A stretch of 64,000 bases of DNA from Flagellimonas zhangzhouensis. Its GTDB lineage: Bacteria; Bacteroidota; Bacteroidia; Flavobacteriales; Flavobacteriaceae. Of this stretch, positions 51,382 through 60,133 are shown piece by piece (the first letter of the stretch is position 1; each line of letters starts with the position of its first letter). The notes below the pieces were generated by a model, which saw only the letters and a list, made by a program, of their open reading frames with translations, had not been told where the DNA came from and searched no databases. The translations under genes and the position numbers were made by a program. The stretch is taken from positions 434,001-498,000 of the forward strand of contig NZ_FNKI01000002.1 in NCBI RefSeq assembly GCF_900102925.1, read 5' to 3'.

Positions 51382-52455
51382 TCAAAAGTGCTCTGGATGG
51401 GCTTTTCGGTAGTTGATCATAAGCCCTACCATGGAGTTGTAACTTTTGATGCCTTCCTTTTGGTTGTTCGCCTTTAAAAATGTGTTGAACACAGATTTAA
51501 AAACAGGCTCCAATGGGTTTTCATAGCTTTCCCAAAATTCTCTTAATTCTTGAAAATTTTTCAACACACCAGGGTGTAGTGATACCAAAACCGCTTGGTA
51601 CTTTTTTTCATCCCTATAATAAAGGTCGGAAAGGCAATAGCCCAATGCATGTTGATAGGCTGAATATTTAAAGTAAGGGTCGTTGCTTTGCAAGGTGACC
51701 AAAGTCCCGATAAAATTGGTGGCATCTTCCGCGGAATACCCCAATTGATGCCCCACTTCATGACCACTAACTACGGGCAGCCTAAAACGTGGGGTAACTC
51801 CATTTACCTGTGCTTCGTTGGTAAAAGGATTCAGATAACCACCATACCCCATATAGGTCAAGGGAATACTATAAATGGACGATTTCAGACTCTTGCTTTT
51901 ATATTCAAAATCAGGGTAGATGTTCCCCAAGAAATCATAGGCAGTTTTGGTTTGTGTGAAAACTTGTTTTCTGGAATTGGTTAGATGCACTGGCGATATG
52001 GTATCACCAGTAATTTGTTGCTGATATTCATTGGTTTTTTCAACTAGATATTGGGTGAAATCCAAAAGTTCTTCGTCCATATATTCTCGTTCAATATTCA
52101 GTTTCCAAGTAATGGGTTGTCGGTGATAATTCATTCCCCACAAAAAGTGAAAGGCAAAGAAAACAATGGAGAGCACTACCAATACATCTTTTAAAAAGTA
52201 GAGGGGTTTGGAAATGATTTTTTTCCAATGTTTATAAATGTATCGAATCACTAAAATTGTACCCGCAGTATATAAAAGGTCGCCAAATGAGAAAGGGAGC
52301 CAACCAAACAATGTTCTCAGTACTCTTGAAATTATTGGGTAAATGCCGTTGCTGTAATAATCTTCAACAAAGTTGGGGTAGTCAGCAATCCATTGCACCA
52401 AAAGAATTTGAATGGGCAGCGCAATTACAATGATGGTTTTGACTTTTTGACGCAT
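51382..52455 (-). CDS. DUF3810 membrane protein with HExxH motif
   Basis: A 357-residue protein with three N-terminal membrane segments (about 5-24, 50-75, 90-110). A soluble domain follows, containing VVSGHEVGHQLGYSAEDATN (about residue 237), a zincin-like HExxH motif. DUF3810 fits the pattern. Metallopeptidase activity is likely from the motif, but the substrate is not known. A TTG at 52458 precedes the ATG at 52455 by one codon; I use ATG. It lies alone between the amidohydrolase and PPIase genes, with a terminator upstream that isolates it. Confidence 0.82.
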   Translation of the reverse strand: MRQKVKTIIVIALPIQILLVQWIADYPNFVEDYYSNGIYPIISRVLRTLFGWLPFSFGDLLYTAGTILVIRYIYKHWKKIISKPLYFLKDVLVVLSIVFFAFHFLWGMNYHRQPITWKLNIEREYMDEELLDFTQYLVEKTNEYQQQITGDTISPVHLTNSRKQVFTQTKTAYDFLGNIYPDFEYKSKSLKSSIYSIPLTYMGYGGYLNPFTNEAQVNGVTPRFRLPVVSGHEVGHQLGYSAEDATNFIGTLVTLQSNDPYFKYSAYQHALGYCLSDLYYRDEKKYQAVLVSLHPGVLKNFQELREFWESYENPLEPVFKSVFNTFLKANNQKEGIKSYNSMVGLMINYRKAHPEHF

Positions 52456-52493
52456 CAAAAAAATAAAAAGGGGTTTGTTCGGCTTGCGGCATA

Positions 52494-52524
52494 AAAAAAC
52501 CGCACTGAAAAGTACGGCTTTTTA
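52494..52524 (-). terminator. Terminator after the PPIase gene
   Basis: AAAACCGCACT-GAAA-AGTACGGCTTTTT forms a stem with one mismatch; on the minus strand it ends in a T run and follows the stop at 52547 by 23 bases. Confidence 0.7.
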
Positions 52525-52546
52525 TGTTTTAAAATGAGCATTTTAA

Positions 52547-53650
52547 TTATTGCACTCCTACAATTTCCAAATCAAACACTAAAGTGGAACCTCCAGGAAT
52601 TGGCCCATAATCATTATCGCCATATCCCAAATGTGGTGGAACGAATATTCGGATTTTATCTCCAATTTTCATGGTCAACAAACCTTCACGGAAGCCCGCT
52701 GCCAATTGTGCATCTGGGCTGTAAGACATTGGGAAAGGGGTGTAACCTCCTTGATCTCTTCGGCCTGGATTCAATTGGTTGAATTTTGCGGCAATTTCTT
52801 CAATATTACTATCAAAAAGGTCCCCGTTGAACAACCAACCAGCATAGTTTACCAATGCCATTTGTCCAATATTTGGTTGTTCGCCTTCACCTTCTTTTAA
52901 TTTAAGAATTCTCAATCCAGATGGCGTTTCTTCAGCTTGAGCCATTTGCTCGGTGAATTCAGCAACCAAATCCTCTTTCATCTTTTGAAATTCGGCTTCT
53001 ACCAATTTCTCCTCTTCAAAATAATCGGACATGATTTGAACTGCATCGAATTTTTTGGCCTCTTTTCCATTGCGAACAATTTCTACGTGGTTCATCACCA
53101 CATCAACCTCGGGCTTATCCCTTGCGATTGTTTTTACATTGGCAATAGTATCCACAACATCCATTCCACTAACTACTTCACCAAAAACGGTGTGCTTTCC
53201 GTTTAACCATGGAGTTTCTTTGTGGGTGATAAAAAATTGGCTGCTATTGGTTTTTGGACCTCTGTTGGCCATGGACAAAATTCCTTTTTTGGAGTGCAAC
53301 AATGAATCGTTGAATTCATCTTTAAAAGTGTAGCCGATATTCCCACTTCCTGTGCCTGTTGGGTCACCTCCTTGAAGCATGAAATCCTTGATAACTCTAT
53401 GGAAAATAATCCCATCATAGAATTTTTTGTCTTTGTATTCATCATTTACAAAAGGGTTGTTCCCTTCGGCCAAGGATACAAAGTTGGCTACGGTCACTGG
53501 AGTTTTTTTGTACTCCAATTTAATAATGATGTCTCCTTTGGTAGTCTGGATATCGGCAAAAATACCGTCTCCCAAATCGGCATATTTGCTCGATTTGCAA
53601 CCCAATAATACCAAAGTAAAAGCGGTTATTAGAAAAAGTGATTTTTTCAT
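52547..53650 (-). CDS. Lipoprotein peptidyl-prolyl isomerase: cyclophilin-FKBP fusion
   Basis: A 367-residue lipoprotein (leader ends LLGCKSSK, Cys18) carrying two different isomerase domains. The cyclophilin part (about 35-200) has FHRVIKDFMLQGGDPTGTGS, GILSMANRGPKTNSSQFFIT and KHTVFGEVVSGMDVVD. The FKBP part (about 255-367) has GQMALVNYAGWLFNGDLFDS, GFREGLLTMKIGDKIRIFVP and LGYGDNDYGPIPGGSTLVFD. Both active sites look complete. Such fusions are rare outside Bacteroidota. It probably helps fold envelope proteins and lies 15 bases after gldI, so co-expression with the gliding machinery is likely. Confidence 0.93.
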   Translation of the reverse strand: MKKSLFLITAFTLVLLGCKSSKYADLGDGIFADIQTTKGDIIIKLEYKKTPVTVANFVSLAEGNNPFVNDEYKDKKFYDGIIFHRVIKDFMLQGGDPTGTGSGNIGYTFKDEFNDSLLHSKKGILSMANRGPKTNSSQFFITHKETPWLNGKHTVFGEVVSGMDVVDTIANVKTIARDKPEVDVVMNHVEIVRNGKEAKKFDAVQIMSDYFEEEKLVEAEFQKMKEDLVAEFTEQMAQAEETPSGLRILKLKEGEGEQPNIGQMALVNYAGWLFNGDLFDSNIEEIAAKFNQLNPGRRDQGGYTPFPMSYSPDAQLAAGFREGLLTMKIGDKIRIFVPPHLGYGDNDYGPIPGGSTLVFDLEIVGVQ

Positions 53651-53665
53651 GTTGATTGTAAAGAT

Positions 53666-54214
53666 TTAGTTTAAACTGTCGTTATCAATTATGATCGTGT
53701 GTAATTCCACGGATGATTTTAATGGGGTTTTAGGCTCAATTTTGTTGTTGTCGCCTTGGTAGCCATAAGCTTGGGGCGATGGGAATAAAAAGGAAGCCTT
53801 TTCGGAAATCTTGAGCAACTTAATCGCATTTTGAATTCCTGGGAACAATTGCTGTTTGTCAATTACATACGAAGTTGTTCCAATTTCCTCAGCGGTATAA
53901 ATAGTGTCGTTGTCCAGTGTCATTAAATTGTACGAAAACAACACTTGGTCGCCCGTTTGTGGTAAATAGGTCGCCGTATCGTTTTTGGTTTCAAAATAGT
54001 ACCAAAATCCGTTTGGACTGGACAAATATTCGTTTGCGGTATCTTTTTGGATGATTTCTTGAATCAATTTCTCCTCAACAGCCAATAATTCTTTGTTGCG
54101 TTCAATGGACTCCTTGTAATAACTCCCTGATTTCACTTCAACGGGTCGTCTAGGTTCAGGTCCGTCACAATTGACAAGCAAAATGGCCAAAAGAAAAACT
54201 AAAACAAGTCTCAT
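53666..54214 (-). CDS. gldI: Gliding motility lipoprotein GldI (FKBP-type PPIase)
   Basis: A 182-residue lipoprotein (leader ends LLVNCDGPE, Cys16) with an FKBP domain covering about 85-182. Blocks are QTGDQVLFSYNLMTLDNDTI, LFPGIQNAIKLLKISEKASF, FPSPQAYGYQGDNNKI and a final SSVELHTIIID. In Flavobacterium GldI is required for gliding and is grouped with the Gld proteins; the family is also tied to type IX secretion. The ATG overlaps the end of the DHH phosphoesterase gene by four bases (ATGA). It belongs to the run DHH-gldI-PPIase. Confidence 0.93.
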   Translation of the reverse strand: MRLVLVFLLAILLVNCDGPEPRRPVEVKSGSYYKESIERNKELLAVEEKLIQEIIQKDTANEYLSSPNGFWYYFETKNDTATYLPQTGDQVLFSYNLMTLDNDTIYTAEEIGTTSYVIDKQQLFPGIQNAIKLLKISEKASFLFPSPQAYGYQGDNNKIEPKTPLKSSVELHTIIIDNDSLN

Positions 54215-55227
54215 GAATGTAATTTGCTTTTATAGGTTTTTAATATCTCGTTGAATTGGGCAACGGTTTCTTCCATGCTGAGGTCACTTCTTCCTCCTGC
54301 AGCATTATCATGTCCGCCACCATTAAAATGTTCCCGTGCAAATGCATTTACTGAGAAATCTCCGATGGAACGCAAAGATATTTTTATGATGCTCTCTTCT
54401 TTGTTTTCGATAAAAATAAGAGCAAAAATAATACCCTCAAGGGTAAGACCATAGTTTACAAAGCCCTCCGTATCTCCTTTTTTGAAGCCATGCTCGTCCA
54501 ATTCCTCTTGGGTGAGGGTAATGTATGCCGTTTTGTATTCAGGTAAAATGACCATATTGCTCAAGGCTACGCCCAATAAATGTAATCTAGATGGGGAGTT
54601 GGTGTCAAAAATCTGTCTATGGATTTCCATATTTTCGGCACCCTTGTCTATCAATTCAGCAACTACACGATGTGTTTTACTGGATGTGGATTTATATTTA
54701 AAGGAACCCGTATCTGTCATAATCCCAGTGTATAGATTAGTGGCAATTGCTTTGGTAATGCTTTCGGTGGCACCTAGGAAATCGATAAAATTATAGACCA
54801 TTTCACAAGTGGAGCTCATAGTCACATCAGAATAGGTTACCTTGGCATAATCACTGGGTTGTTGATGGTGGTCGATCATAATAAAATCGACCGTAGACTC
54901 TTCCAAAACGGTTTGCAATTGACCAACACGGGAAAGGTCGTTAAAATCCAAGGTGAATATCAGCGTAGCTTCCTCCAAAAATGACTTTGATTGACGGTTT
55001 TCTTTCTCAAAATTGAGCACCGAATCGTTGCCAGGCATCCATTTTAAGAATTTTGGGTAATCGTTGGGTGCAATAACCTGAGTAGTATGCCCCATCCCTT
55101 TTAAAAAAGCATCTAGGGCCAAACAAGAGCCCATGGCATCTCCATCTGGATTCTTATGAGGGATTATGGCAATCTTTTGAGGTTGGGAAAGTATCGACTT
55201 TACTGTCGTGATGTCCGCTGAATTCAT
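54211..55227 (-). CDS. DHH phosphoesterase, NrnA-like
   Basis: A 338-residue bifunctional-type oligoribonuclease/pAp-phosphatase. The metal motifs are IIPHKNPDGDAMGSCLALDA (motif I), TLDFNDLSRVGQL (II), FIMIDHHQQPSDYAK (III, DHH) and the fourth aspartate MTDTGSFKYK. The C-terminal DHHA1 domain ends FNGGGHDNAAGGRSDLSME. NrnA degrades nanoRNAs and dephosphorylates pAp. The -7 box at 55233-55240 ends six bases before the ATG, so the mRNA may be leaderless. It heads the DHH-gldI-PPIase run and is divergent from the PhoD-like gene. Confidence 0.92.
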   Translation of the reverse strand: MNSADITTVKSILSQPQKIAIIPHKNPDGDAMGSCLALDAFLKGMGHTTQVIAPNDYPKFLKWMPGNDSVLNFEKENRQSKSFLEEATLIFTLDFNDLSRVGQLQTVLEESTVDFIMIDHHQQPSDYAKVTYSDVTMSSTCEMVYNFIDFLGATESITKAIATNLYTGIMTDTGSFKYKSTSSKTHRVVAELIDKGAENMEIHRQIFDTNSPSRLHLLGVALSNMVILPEYKTAYITLTQEELDEHGFKKGDTEGFVNYGLTLEGIIFALIFIENKEESIIKISLRSIGDFSVNAFAREHFNGGGHDNAAGGRSDLSMEETVAQFNEILKTYKSKLHS

Positions 55228-55232
55228 GCGCC

Positions 55233-55240
55233 CAAATATA
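55233..55240 (-). promoter_or_regulatory. -7 box of the DHH-gldI run (TATATTTG)
   Basis: A perfect TAnnTTTG match on the minus strand immediately before the ATG at 55227; predicts a very short or absent leader. Confidence 0.5.
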
Positions 55241-55275
55241 CAATAATATAATATAGAGGTAACTTGCTTTATCCT

Positions 55276-55283
55276 TATTTTTG
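55276..55283 (+). promoter_or_regulatory. -7 box of the PhoD-like gene (TATTTTTG)
   Basis: A perfect TAnnTTTG match 19 bases before the ATG at 55303. The -33 element is not clear. Confidence 0.45.
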
Positions 55284-55302
55284 ATTCTGAAAAACCTAAT
55301 CA

Positions 55303-56338
55303 ATGAAGCAATTTTCTGCATTATTTATTGCTATTGCCCTTTTAAACGGGTGCAAAAAGAAAGAAGAAAAACCAACTTTTGAAACCCCTGAACCCTCTAC
55401 CGATTTTGTGGTTGCTTTTGGGTCTTGTAATATGCCCCAAGAACCCAACCCATTTTGGGATGATGTTTTGGCAGAAGAACCTGATGTTTGGATTTGGGGG
55501 GGGTGATATTGTCTACGCCGATACGGATGATGTGGACAGACTTCGTGCCATTTATGCCATGCAAGATAGCGTGGTGGAGTATTCAAAATTAAAAGCAGAA
55601 GTTCCTATTATTGGTACTTGGGATGATCACGATTTTGGACTTAATGATGGGGGTGCTGATTTTTCTATTAAAAAAGAAAGCCAACAAGTGTTTTTGGATT
55701 TTATGGGGGTGCCAACTGATAGTGAACGAAGAATGAGAGAGGGTGTTTATGCCTCCCACGAATACAAAACGCCAAAAGGGAAAATTAAAGTGATTGTCTT
55801 AGACACGCGTTATTTCCGAAGTGATTTGGTAAAGGATGAAGACCCAAATAGAAGATATCAGGCCAATTTTGATAAAAATGCCACTGTTTTAGGTGATGCC
55901 CAGTGGGAATGGCTTCAAAAAGAACTGACAGGCTCAGACGCGGATTTCAATTTGATCATGTCTAGTATTCAATTTCTTTCCGCAGAACATGGATTTGAAA
56001 CTTGGGGCAATTTTCCCACAGAGGTTGAGAAATTGGAACAAATGATTGCCGAATCCAAAGCCAATGGGGTCATCATTCTTTCAGGAGACCGACATATTTC
56101 AGAGTTTTCCAAAACCGAGGTAGAGGGATTGAATTATCCTTTGATTGATTTCACAAGCAGTGGACTTACGCATTCCTATTCAAGTTTCGAGGGTGAGCCC
56201 AACCAGTTTCGAGTAGGAGAAGTGGTTTCAGATAAAAGTTACGGTATCATTGATTTTAATTTTGAGGATAAAGAGGTGGTTTTTAAAATGATGGGAGACA
56301 ACGGCACTGTGCTTCAGGAATTAAAACAAACTTATTAG
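55303..56338 (+). pseudogene. PhoD-like metallophosphatase lipoprotein, frameshifted at a G8 tract
   Basis: The gene begins with a lipoprotein leader (ALLNGCKKKEEK, Cys17) and the PhoD opening VVAFGSCNMPQEPNPFW. It reads WIWGG and then hits TGA at 55504. Right there is a run of eight G (55496-55503). With seven G the reading would be WGGDIVYADTDD, joining the second frame. That frame then carries all other PhoD-type motifs: GTWDDHDFGLNDGG, VIVLDTRYFRSD and ILSGDRHISEFS, to the TAA at 56338. The repaired protein has 344 residues. So one extra G breaks it: a sequencing error, a recent mutation or a phase-variable switch. The downstream frame shows no decay, which speaks against an old pseudogene. 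Confidence 0.9.
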
Positions 56339-56341
56339 ACC

Positions 56342-56371
56342 TTGTGCGTTGATTGAAAAACCGTACTTTTG
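56342..56371 (+). promoter_or_regulatory. -33/-7 promoter of ndk
   Basis: TTG at 56342-56344, a 19-base spacer, then TACTTTTG at 56364-56371 (perfect TAnnTTTG). The ndk ATG is 18 bases further on. Confidence 0.7.
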
Positions 56372-56389
56372 CGCAAAATTCTATAAAAA

Positions 56390-56809
56390 ATGACTGGAAA
56401 TAGAACATTTACCATGATCAAACCAGATGCTGTTGAAAACGGATACATCGGTGCCATCTTGGAAAAAATAACGGCTGCTGGATTCAAAATCGTAGCCATG
56501 AAGTACACTCAATTGAGTCAAAGAGATGCTGAGGAGTTTTATGGCATTCACAGAGAGCGTCCATTTTTTGGAGAGTTGGTTGAGTTTATGACCAGAGGTC
56601 CTATTGTTGCTGCCATCTTGGAAAAAGACAATGCTGTTGATGATTTTCGTGCATTGATCGGCGCTACCAATCCTGCTGATGCGGCAGAGGGTACCATCCG
56701 TAAATTGTATGCTGCCAGTATTGGTGAAAATGCTGTTCACGGTTCTGATAGCGATGAGAATGCTGCCATTGAAGGTGCATTCCATTTTTCAGGTCGCGAA
56801 ATTTTCTAA
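56390..56809 (+). CDS. ndk: Nucleoside diphosphate kinase
   Basis: Balances nucleoside triphosphate pools by moving the gamma-phosphate through a phosphohistidine. The chain starts [20 protein letters not shown]. The active histidine is in [12 protein letters not shown] (about residue 117). The rest ([18 protein letters not shown] and [18 protein letters not shown]) is canonical. Length 139 residues is normal. It has a good -33/-7 promoter and a terminator, so it is a single-gene unit, divergent from the DHH-gldI run via the PhoD-like gene. Confidence 0.97.
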   Translation: MTGNRTFTMIKPDAVENGYIGAILEKITAAGFKIVAMKYTQLSQRDAEEFYGIHRERPFFGELVEFMTRGPIVAAILEKDNAVDDFRALIGATNPADAAEGTIRKLYAASIGENAVHGSDSDENAAIEGAFHFSGREIF

Positions 56810-56827
56810 AAGCAAGCTGATAAAAAT

Positions 56828-56860
56828 TTGAAAGCCACTCTTTTTGGGTGGCTTTTTTTA
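56828..56860 (+). terminator. Rho-independent terminator of ndk
   Basis: AAAGCCACTC-TTTTT-GGGTGGCTTTTTTT forms a stem of about ten pairs with one mismatch-like wobble, followed by a T run, about 20 bases after the stop. Confidence 0.8.
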
Positions 56861-56942
56861 TTCCGCACTTGTTGCGGAATCTCTTCAACCGTTTATTCAG
56901 GTTAACGTTGGATTACTCGTCGCTCTGCTCTGTTGAAATGAC
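56860..56942. repeat. Possible dispersed intergenic repeat element
   Basis: ATTCCGC-ACTTGTT-GCGGAAT is a 7-bp inverted repeat, followed by CTCTTCAACC and, after about 40 bases, a tail CTCTGTTGAAATGAC. This layout resembles short dispersed elements scattered through Flavobacteriaceae intergenic DNA. Only one copy exists in the window, so it is an inference. No gene lies within it. Confidence 0.35.
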
Positions 56943-56949
56943 TACATTT

Positions 56950-57246
56950 TTAACGCAACACCAATTTCTTGACCAATTCCCGTCCCAGCTCCTCATTCAC
57001 CATTGAAATAATTTTGGATTTTCCCAAGCTTAGTTCTTCTCGTAAAACAGATGATGAGAGAGAAATAAAAAGCGTTTCATTCTTAAGCTCTACGCCAGTA
57101 GTGTAGTTGTTCACCCCATTCCCCATTAATGTTGCCCATGCCTCACGAACATCAACCTTATCCATACCTTTTTGGAGCTTATTTTCTTTAATGAACTCGT
57201 TCAAGGCTTCACTCAACGGCAAATTTGTATTGTGTCTTTTGGCCAT
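56950..57246 (-). CDS. DUF721 protein (DciA-like)
   Basis: A 98-residue protein of the DUF721 family. The helical start TNLPLSEALNEFIKENKLQK precedes VDVREAWATLMGNGVNNYTT, followed by LFISLSSSVLREELSLGKSK. In other bacteria DciA of this family loads the DnaB helicase; the Bacteroidota form is shorter and its role is inferred. The ATG overlaps the stop of the lipocalin-like gene by one base (TAATG), indicating coupling. It is the end of the recF-lipocalin-DUF721 run; recF also belongs to replication and repair. Confidence 0.85.
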   Translation of the reverse strand: MAKRHNTNLPLSEALNEFIKENKLQKGMDKVDVREAWATLMGNGVNNYTTGVELKNETLFISLSSSVLREELSLGKSKIISMVNEELGRELVKKLVLR

Positions 57247-57674
57247 TATTGTGGGATTTTAATGGGTTCGAAACGTTTGTAGTTATAAGTAACCCCCTCA
57301 TTGTTCACTACTGAAAATGAAAAGGAATCGAGATGCACCAATTTTTCTTGCCATTGACTGAATTCATTATCATAGCTCATAATAAATATGTCGTTGGAGG
57401 GGCTTACGGTCAATTGCTCCACATCATGGTTCGAAGTGTCATAAGTACCACCCAAATTGGCCTGAAGTTTTTTCCGAAACCCTTTGCCATCTTCCAATTG
57501 AATAAAGTCGATGTTGGAGTTGAGCCCATACTCTTTCAAACTGCCATCGGGGAATTCCACTTCCGAAATTTCCCAATACCCATTTAAATAATGTAGGTCT
57601 GATTCAGCTACGGAGGGGGAGTCTTGACAGGCAAAAATGAACAGTAAAAAAAGAAATGGGACGATTTTTTTCAT
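57246..57674 (-). CDS. Lipocalin-like lipoprotein
   Basis: A 142-residue lipoprotein (leader MKKIVPFLFLLFIFACQDSP, Cys16). The mature part begins LNGYWEISEVEFPDGSLKEY and has about seven beta strands, with W-x-I at the first strand and NYKRFEPI at the last, as in lipocalin-like families of Bacteroidota. The ligand is unknown. It lies four bases after recF and its stop overlaps the DUF721 start, so the three genes seem to form one unit. Confidence 0.78.
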   Translation of the reverse strand: MKKIVPFLFLLFIFACQDSPSVAESDLHYLNGYWEISEVEFPDGSLKEYGLNSNIDFIQLEDGKGFRKKLQANLGGTYDTSNHDVEQLTVSPSNDIFIMSYDNEFSQWQEKLVHLDSFSFSVVNNEGVTYNYKRFEPIKIPQ

Positions 57675-57678
57675 GATA

Positions 57679-58758
57679 CTACAAGGTAAAGATTTTATAG
57701 CTTTGATGGATGTTTTTAACTACATTTTCGGTTCGCTCTGGGTGGGTGTCACTGATGAAAATCTGTCCGAAATTGTCGTTTTTCACCAAGCCAACGATTT
57801 GTGAAACCCGATGCTCATCCAACTTATCAAAAATATCATCCAACAACAAAATCGGGGTAGTGTTGGCCAACTCTTTTATAAAGTGGAATTGTGCCAATTT
57901 TAAAGCAATCAAAAAGGATTTTTGTTGTCCCTGGCTGCCAAATTTTTTAATGGGATGCCCTGCAATGGTAAAGCCCAGGTCATCTTTATGAATGCCCACC
58001 GAAGTATATTGCAAAGCTCGGTCTTTTTCAAGATTGGATTCCAATAATTCCAAAAGCGGACGTTCCGAAAGTTGACTTTCATAAGAAAGCAAAATTTGCT
58101 CATCCTTTTCGGAAATATGTTGATACTGCTCCTGGAAAATAGGAATGAAAGACTCGATGAACTCCACCCGTTTTTTATGGATTTCCGTTCCTAAACCATG
58201 CAATTGTTCATTATATATGGCCAAAGTGTTAGGGTCGAACGTATGGTTGGCCACAAAATATTTCAGCAAGGAATTCCGTTGCGAGATTACCTTATTGTAT
58301 TTGATGAGGTTCTGCAGATAGCTTTTATCCGATTGGGAAATTACCTCGTCCATAAACTTTCTACGGGTTTCACTACCCTCCAATATCAAATCGCGATCGG
58401 CAGGTGAAATCATCACCAAGGGCAAAAAACCAATGTGTTCGGAGAACTTTTCATAGGGTTTTCCATTGCGCTTGATTACTTTTTTGGTTCCCTTTTTAAA
58501 GGAGCAAATGATTTTTTCGGTGCGATTTTCCTTTTCAAACTCCCCCTCGACCACAAAAAATTCGGTGCCATGTTTAATATTCTGTGTAGATACAGGATTA
58601 AAGTAACTTTTTCCGAAACTGAGGTGATAAATGGCATCCAAAACATTGGTCTTTCCTACGCCGTTGTCTCCCACAAGACAGTTGATTACAGGGTCGAACT
58701 CCAAGGTCTTGGAATCAAAATTCTTGTAATTGACTAAAGATAAATGTCTTAAAAACAT
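57679..58758 (-). CDS. recF: DNA replication and repair protein RecF
   Basis: A 359-residue SMC-like ATPase that helps load RecA on gapped DNA with RecOR. The opening [14 protein letters not shown] leads into Walker [20 protein letters not shown] (about residues 30-45). Near the end come [20 protein letters not shown] and [20 protein letters not shown] (Walker B plus D loop). The signature region is [17 protein letters not shown]. The TTG at 58776 is not needed; the ATG at 58758 is the family-typical start. It is divergent from the TPR-ribH genes by 127 bases. Confidence 0.96.
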   Translation of the reverse strand: MFLRHLSLVNYKNFDSKTLEFDPVINCLVGDNGVGKTNVLDAIYHLSFGKSYFNPVSTQNIKHGTEFFVVEGEFEKENRTEKIICSFKKGTKKVIKRNGKPYEKFSEHIGFLPLVMISPADRDLILEGSETRRKFMDEVISQSDKSYLQNLIKYNKVISQRNSLLKYFVANHTFDPNTLAIYNEQLHGLGTEIHKKRVEFIESFIPIFQEQYQHISEKDEQILLSYESQLSERPLLELLESNLEKDRALQYTSVGIHKDDLGFTIAGHPIKKFGSQGQQKSFLIALKLAQFHFIKELANTTPILLLDDIFDKLDEHRVSQIVGLVKNDNFGQIFISDTHPERTENVVKNIHQSYKIFTL

Positions 58759-58857
58759 ATGGGAAATGAGAAACAAAGTGGGTTTTACAATCTACCTATC
58801 CAAAACAGGGTTCCAAAAATAACGAATAATTTACCTTTTGTTTTTGGATAAAAACTT

Positions 58858-58865
58858 TATTTTTG
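58858..58865 (+). promoter_or_regulatory. -7 box of the TPR-ribH run (TATTTTTG)
   Basis: A perfect TAnnTTTG match 20 bases before the ATG at 58886. TTTG at 58837-58840 is 17 bases upstream and may serve as the -33 element. Confidence 0.6.
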
Positions 58866-58885
58866 CGCGACCAATTTAATGACGG

Positions 58886-59647
58886 ATGGCAACATACAAG
58901 AAGAGAGGCTTTAAGCCAAAGAATAAGGCGGAAGAAGCTCAGATAGAAGAACACGACAGTACAACGGCAGAGGTTTTCAACACCTTGGACGAAAGCGCTT
59001 CCAAGACCGAAGAGTGGGTTCAGAAGAACCAAAACTACATTTTGGGGGTAATCGGAGCCATTGCTGTTGGGGTATTGGCTTACTTGGGATACCACCAATT
59101 TATCCAAAATCCGAAGGAAGCTTCTGCGGCCAACGAATTATTTTATCCACAACAATATTTTGATCAGGCTTTGGCCAGTGAAACTGAAAGAGATTCTTTG
59201 TTTACTATGGCATTGAACGGTGCTCAAGGTAAATATGGTTTCTTGGATATTATCGAGGAGTATAGTGGAACAAAAGCCGCTAACTTGGCTAAGTATTCTG
59301 CTGGAATGACCTATTTGAACTTGAAACAATACGATCAGGCTATTTCTCATTTGGAAAGTTTCTCTTCGGATGACGATATTATGGGAGCTATGGCCAAAGG
59401 TGGTATTGGAGATGCTTTTTCCCAATTGAATCAGCAAGAGGATGCTTTGGATTATTACGAAAAAGCCATCGCTCATAGCGACAACGAATTCACTGCACCA
59501 AGATTTTTGTACAAGGCAGGTGTAATTGCTATGGAATTGGGTCAGAAAGACAAAGCACTTGGATACTTTGAGCGTATCAAAGAAGAATATCCAGGTTCAC
59601 AAGAAGGAAATGGTGTAGAGGCCTTGATTGGAATGGCCCAAAACTAA
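58886..59647 (+). CDS. TPR-containing membrane-anchored protein
   Basis: A 253-residue protein. The N-terminal basic-acidic part (about 1-50, ATYKKRGFKPKNKAEEAQIE) is followed by one membrane helix (NYILGVIGAIAVGVLAYLGY, about 50-70) and TPR hairpins such as AGMTYLNLKQYDQAISHLES, EDALDYYEKAIAHSDNEF and GQKDKALGYFERIKEEYPGS. The layout resembles the YfgM-type tetratricopeptide proteins, with the TPR domain outside the cytosol. YfgM interacts with SecYEG-linked chaperones; the role here is not shown. It is followed by ribH at three bases and probably co-transcribed from the -7 box at 58858. Confidence 0.87.
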   Translation: MATYKKRGFKPKNKAEEAQIEEHDSTTAEVFNTLDESASKTEEWVQKNQNYILGVIGAIAVGVLAYLGYHQFIQNPKEASAANELFYPQQYFDQALASETERDSLFTMALNGAQGKYGFLDIIEEYSGTKAANLAKYSAGMTYLNLKQYDQAISHLESFSSDDDIMGAMAKGGIGDAFSQLNQQEDALDYYEKAIAHSDNEFTAPRFLYKAGVIAMELGQKDKALGYFERIKEEYPGSQEGNGVEALIGMAQN

Positions 59648-59650
59648 AAC

Positions 59651-60133
59651 ATGGCCACAGAGAACAAAAACTTATCAGTTTACGATATAAATAAAATCCC
59701 AAACGCGAAGGATCTTCGGTTTGGGATTGTTGTTTCTGAATGGAACGACGAAATTACTGAAGCCCTTTATCAAGGTGCTGAAGAAGCACTATTGGATTGT
59801 GGGGCCACCTCCGAAAATATTTTACGTTGGAATGTTCCTGGAAGTTTTGAGCTTACTTTCGGATGCAAAAAAATGATTCAGACCCAAGAAGTGGATGCTA
59901 TTATTGCTATCGGTAGCGTGATTCGTGGGGAAACCAGTCATTTTGATTTTGTGTGCAGTGCCACTGCAGAGGGTATCAAGGATTTGAACGTAGCTTACGA
60001 TGTGCCCGTAATTTTCTGTGTATTGACCGACGACAACATTGAACAGTCAAGAGCCAGAAGTGGAGGAAAACATGGAAACAAAGGAACCGAAGCTGCAATT
60101 GTTGCCATTCAAATGGCGGTATTGGGGAAATAG
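59651..60133 (+). CDS. ribH: 6,7-dimethyl-8-ribityllumazine synthase
   Basis: Forms the lumazine precursor of riboflavin from 5-amino-6-ribitylaminouracil and 3,4-dihydroxy-2-butanone 4-phosphate. Typical blocks are FGIVVSEWNDEITEALYQGA, WNVPGSFELTFGCKKM, GSVIRGETSHFDFVCSATAE and VIFCVLTDDNIEQSRARSGG. The catalytic histidine lies in SHFDF (about residue 98). Length is 160 residues, normal. It follows the TPR gene by three bases. The other rib genes are not in the window. The long 370-base gap behind it holds degenerate repeats and ends the unit. Confidence 0.96.
   Translation: MATENKNLSVYDINKIPNAKDLRFGIVVSEWNDEITEALYQGAEEALLDCGATSENILRWNVPGSFELTFGCKKMIQTQEVDAIIAIGSVIRGETSHFDFVCSATAEGIKDLNVAYDVPVIFCVLTDDNIEQSRARSGGKHGNKGTEAAIVAIQMAVLGK

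Noticed and set aside
56381-56785. Minus-strand frame opposite ndk
   Set aside because: It mirrors the highly conserved ndk codons and has no independent features.
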